Part shown: piece after piece, positions 60,948-64,000 of the stretch
Numbering within the stretch: the stretch's first letter is position 1
How the letters are laid out: every line of letters starts with the position of its first letter
Assembly (NCBI RefSeq): GCF_022539665.2
Contig: NC_081335.1
Coordinates: 7,874,001-7,938,000 of the forward strand
Origin: Daphnia carinata
Taxonomy: Eukaryota > Arthropoda > Branchiopoda > Diplostraca > Daphniidae
Reading direction: 5' to 3'
DNA length: 64,000 nt
Program-made: the position numbers and the translations under genes
Notes under the pieces: model-generated
What the model saw: only the letters and a program-made list of their open reading frames with translations
The model's database searches: none
What the model was told of the DNA's origin: nothing

Positions 60948-62363
60948 TTAAATCAAGCTGATTTCAGTCCACACCTCTTGCCCACTTTCAAAATCCACGT
61001 GCGATTTTGCTTCACTGAGCTTTCGCGTTGTTTTCCGCTCCTGAGGATTGGGACCGTTTGCAGAAGACAAGGGCCCTACCGCATCAATTGGGGAACCTCT
61101 GTTTCGGTTCGGTTCCAATTGGGGCTTAATCTCCTTGCTTTCAGGTAGTTTCATGGTCCCAGGCTTCGTTTCTTGGCGGCCGTACCATTCTGTAGAGTTG
61201 GGTAATGATCGGTTCGGACCATTAGATTTGGTAGGCATGAGTATAGGGGCTGGTTGTGCGCTGTAAGGTCCATAGCGAGGTGGCATCGCTCCCGAAGTTT
61301 GCCCATTTCTGGGTGACGACATCGATCCTTGACTCATAGGTCCTGATAAAGGGGTCTCGTATGCTGGCCTGGCTTGTTCCATCCGGTTTCCATCATTTCT
61401 GATACGGTTTGGAACAGCATACATATTCTGACCGGACTGTCCAGTTTCAGATTCCATGGTTACGGTGCTCCGGTAGGTCCCGCAGGAAGTTGGGACCGAC
61501 ATCGCTGTAGGCCCATTTCTTTGCGAAGACACGGGACCGTTCAACACGGGTCTTGATGGATCCACCCGTTCAGCCCCTTTTTCAGATGGTTCCCAAGTCT
61601 TGTGGTTATAGACTTGATTGCCCTCGTTTCGGTTAGCATGCGGGGCACTGTATACATTCTGATTGGCATGACTGTTGTCCGTTCTAGCACTCCCACATGG
61701 AGGTGGTGTTGCTGTACGTTCGTGTTTTTGCGAGTGATTGGTCCCCATTGCCGTTGGCAACCTGGCCTGTTCCGCCTGCCTCTTTTCCTCTTGAGCTTGG
61801 TATAGCTTCAGTGCATGGTTCATAACCAAGCATTGGTTACGAAACTGCTGGTTTTCTGCCTCCAACTGCATGATACGTTGCCGTAAAAATGCCTTTTCGC
61901 TGACTGTTTCTTCATACCAATGCTCAAAGCGCGCGAAGTCGTTCGTTTTGTGCGGCAATTCAATGCGCGTTGGATGTGGGACGTTCTGGGATGGTAATGG
62001 GCAATGAGGCAACGCAGGGCTGGGTCCTTGTGGTAGAGACGTATTCTGGTTTGATTGTAAGCCCAACGTGGCGGCCTGTTGCGGTAGATGACCATTGACG
62101 ACGTTGTATATCGGCTGGTCGTATATTGGTGTACCGGGCGTACCGGGGTTGTTAAGGCCGTAATTATACGGATTCCGGTTACGAGATGCTGGGGAATTCT
62201 CAGGGAATCCGTAAAGCGACTGGGGTTGGATGGCCGCTTCTGGGATTGGTGGCAATGACAACCGGGGCCTTTCAAGCTGAGGTTGGTCGGGAGAATCAAA
62301 AGCAAGGATTTGTTCCAGCAACGACGCCATCCACGAAACAAATTTGTTGAAGTATGACAACAT
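60948..62363 (-). CDS. Intronless 471-residue protein, coiled coil and low complexity, unknown
   Basis: One uninterrupted frame runs from MLSYFNKFVSWMASLLEQIL to EIWTEISLI-type ending. Residues 1-25 are hydrophobic or amphipathic. Residues ~25-140 are rich in Pro, Asn, Gln and Tyr (for example NPYNYGLNNPGTPGTPIYDQ). Residues ~150-205 form a probable coiled coil (EKAFLRQRIMQLEAENQQFR followed by a Gln/Glu-rich helix). The remainder is Pro/Asn/Ser/Gln-rich with repeated phrases such as NGPNR and SQRNGPTA. No zinc knuckle, protease or other domain was seen. The lack of introns in a gene-dense region with intron-rich neighbours is unusual. Its position between two direct repeats allows a retroelement Gag-like origin, but this is only a hypothesis. 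It could also be a lineage-restricted scaffold protein. Confidence 0.6.
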   Translation of the reverse strand: MLSYFNKFVSWMASLLEQILAFDSPDQPQLERPRLSLPPIPEAAIQPQSLYGFPENSPASRNRNPYNYGLNNPGTPGTPIYDQPIYNVVNGHLPQQAATLGLQSNQNTSLPQGPSPALPHCPLPSQNVPHPTRIELPHKTNDFARFEHWYEETVSEKAFLRQRIMQLEAENQQFRNQCLVMNHALKLYQAQEEKRQAEQARLPTAMGTNHSQKHERTATPPPCGSARTDNSHANQNVYSAPHANRNEGNQVYNHKTWEPSEKGAERVDPSRPVLNGPVSSQRNGPTAMSVPTSCGTYRSTVTMESETGQSGQNMYAVPNRIRNDGNRMEQARPAYETPLSGPMSQGSMSSPRNGQTSGAMPPRYGPYSAQPAPILMPTKSNGPNRSLPNSTEWYGRQETKPGTMKLPESKEIKPQLEPNRNRGSPIDAVGPLSSANGPNPQERKTTRKLSEAKSHVDFESGQEVWTEISLI

Positions 62364-62683
62364 TTTAAGTGACTGTTGTTTTCTCGAAAAGAATTTTAAT
62401 TTTAAAAAACGGCATCAAGCGATGTTCTTATATTGTAATCGGCTTGGCTCCAGCGCATTTCCTTTGGAGATGGGGAACGTTTTCTTAATTCTAAAAATTT
62501 CAGTTAAACATAATAACATTCAAATATACCTTTTCTTAAAGTTAAATTTATTTCACATACTGTTCATATCATCAATCAGTATAGAAATAATAGTAAATGT
62601 GATAAATATCGGGAAAATCATCGTTAATGATGATGGCTATATCAATGCATAAGGATGATGTTAACGCAATCTCATTGGTGCTA

Positions 62684-62692
62684 GCGCCACCT
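62684..62692 (-). promoter_or_regulatory. Insect CTCF-core match
   Basis: Minus strand reads AGGTGGCGC, identical to the fly CTCF core, preceded by ACC. A nine-base match alone is weak evidence. Confidence 0.3.
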
Positions 62693-62969
62693 GGTGTTGT
62701 AAAAAAAAAACCTTATTAATAAGTATCAATGCTTTTATTGGCTTTACTTTTATATAATTATAAATATACTAGTAGCTTTGGGCCCGTCCAGGGCCGGGGG
62801 ATATGTGGCGCTAGCGTATTTTAACGCTATTTTTAAGAAAAATGACCAACAAATATTTTTTGCCCCGTCTACTATTAATTCTTTTTACAAATCAATCATA
62901 CAAATCTATCAATATAAGTGTTTTAGCATTATTATATTTAGATTTTGTGATTGATTATCACAAGGCCTA

Positions 62970-63275
62970 AGTTCAATAACCAAGCCATCGCTCTTACAAG
63001 TTGCAATCAATATAGTTCGCCCCAGTTAGGAAAACCAATGATGAAGGCGAAGACCATATGAAATGTGTCGGTTACTTTTGTTGTCGTTATCAGATACAAA
63101 CATTAAATTAACATGGTACACATTTTTATATGACGTCGCCATAAAAGAACTGAAGCAAACGAACGGTACAATGAAAAGCAATGAGGTATCGCATCAGAAC
63201 GTTCGTAAAGCTCTCGGATCAATGTAATTCTTCAAATTCGATTAAAATTTTCGTGTAAACTGTCGATGAGGTGAA
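62970..63275. repeat. Direct repeat, copy B (~300 bp)
   Basis: Same orientation as 59765-60065 and about 3.2 kb away. Compared with copy A it has at least two single-base insertions within the segment that is open in A, so its version of the membrane-like reading is frameshifted. Confidence 0.75.
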
Positions 63276-63920
63276 ATGCATTGATGGATTGTAAAAATGT
63301 AATTTGTCTGTAATATAATGTTTGCTGCATGTGCTGATTGTTGCTGCTTCGTCTGTGGGTACAAAAAGAAATAAGAGGCATACAACGCTAGCTAAACTGA
63401 GCGGAGTAAATCATAACTTAATTTGAAATTATCATTAGCTGCAAGTGAAAGTAATACATTTTTAAGGTAACATCAGTTGCAAATTACAATAACATGTTTA
63501 TTTTTTAAATTCTAGATAGCGTGGACGTATTTCTGGTACATATTTTATATCTAGGAGGAGACCAAACAGAAACAACTAGATATAGGGAATAGGAAGACGG
63601 TGCTGGTGTCTTTGGGAAGGAAATACAGGGTGGTTTAAGCATTGTGGACGGTCTAACGAAAATTAAAGTCTATTTTAAAAGTTCATATAACAATTACTGA
63701 CGCGTGAAGATGCCAATGTGTGAAGCGTTGGACTAGAAAGCAAAATGAGAAAAAGAGCCTAGAATGTTTTCAAATCGTACGACGCGACTCCACCGGTAAG
63801 GCCAAGCATGTCCACCCAGTGGGCCAGGAGGAAAGCGGTCTTTAGTTCTTTATTTCGTGATCTGTGGTTGGGGGTCGCTGTTGTGACGTTTCACAATAGT
63901 GTTGTTCAACAAAAGTTCTT

Positions 63921-63974
63921 TTACATGTCTGTGTCGGAGGAGCCCGATTTCTTCTGCTTTGCCGAGGCATACAC
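63921..63974 (-). CDS. Last coding exon of an unidentified gene (partial)
   Basis: A good acceptor (GTTTTTAG) precedes 18 codons reading VYASAKQKKSGSSDTDM-stop on the minus strand. The rest of the gene lies beyond the right edge. The short basic-then-acidic, Ser-rich tail suggests a cytosolic C terminus, but 17 residues do not identify a family. The frame in use is assumed from its openness. Confidence 0.4.
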   Translation of the reverse strand: MYASAKQKKSGSSDTDM

Positions 63975-64000
63975 CTAAAAACATTTCCCAAAACAAATAT

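Larger units (their letters stand above)
62364..63920. other. Spacer with repeat copy B and 3' flank of the edge gene
   Basis: No gene recognised. It includes a fly-type CTCF-core match at 62684-62692, repeat copy B at 62970-63275 and AT-rich sequence likely belonging to the 3' untranslated region of the right-edge gene. Confidence 0.45.

Overview
The window is nuclear DNA from an arthropod, most likely a small-genome crustacean of the Daphnia type. That placement is an inference from arthropod-like protein sequences, many introns of only 55-100 bases, and AT-rich intergenic DNA full of homopolymers. There is no sign of bacterial or organellar organisation.

Layout. 1-4.2 kb is a small graveyard. 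It holds an intron-bearing NDUFV1 (complex I 51-kDa) pseudogene on the minus strand that runs off the left edge, then a truncated tetraspanin joined directly to a disabled Tribbles pseudokinase on the plus strand. 5.1-5.8 kb has an acidic, internally repeated orphan ORF with a basic tail. 6-8.4 kb holds palindromes, a CTCF-like inverted repeat and a decayed polyQ exon. 8.4-9.8 kb has a five-exon minus-strand gene of unknown function with one apparent frameshift. 11.6-14.9 kb is a complete 12-exon SLC38A11-like amino-acid transporter, and 15.5-17.7 kb a complete 9-exon gamma-tubulin, both on the minus strand.

17.7-55.1 kb is dominated by castor (CASZ1 family). I could join 18 coding exons from ATG 37886 to TGA 55131 in one unbroken phase (1752 residues, ten C2H2-type fingers). 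About 20 kb of homopolymer- and microsatellite-rich DNA lies 5' of it, with long introns of the same character. The 5' region contains an unusual number of perfect POU octamers. This is notable because POU factors (Pdm) and Castor act in succession in the fly neuroblast series.

58.1-59.3 kb is a six-exon SARNP/THO1-type mRNA-export protein. 59.8-63.3 kb contains two diverged direct repeats of about 300 bases flanking an intact intronless 471-residue orphan ORF with a coiled coil. The last exon of an unidentified minus-strand gene sits at the right edge.

The genes do not form an operon or one pathway. They are independent housekeeping genes, one developmental transcription factor and several lineage-restricted or dead sequences. 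Exon boundaries were deduced by hand from GT/AG sites, phase continuity and protein-family recall. No alignment or search was run.
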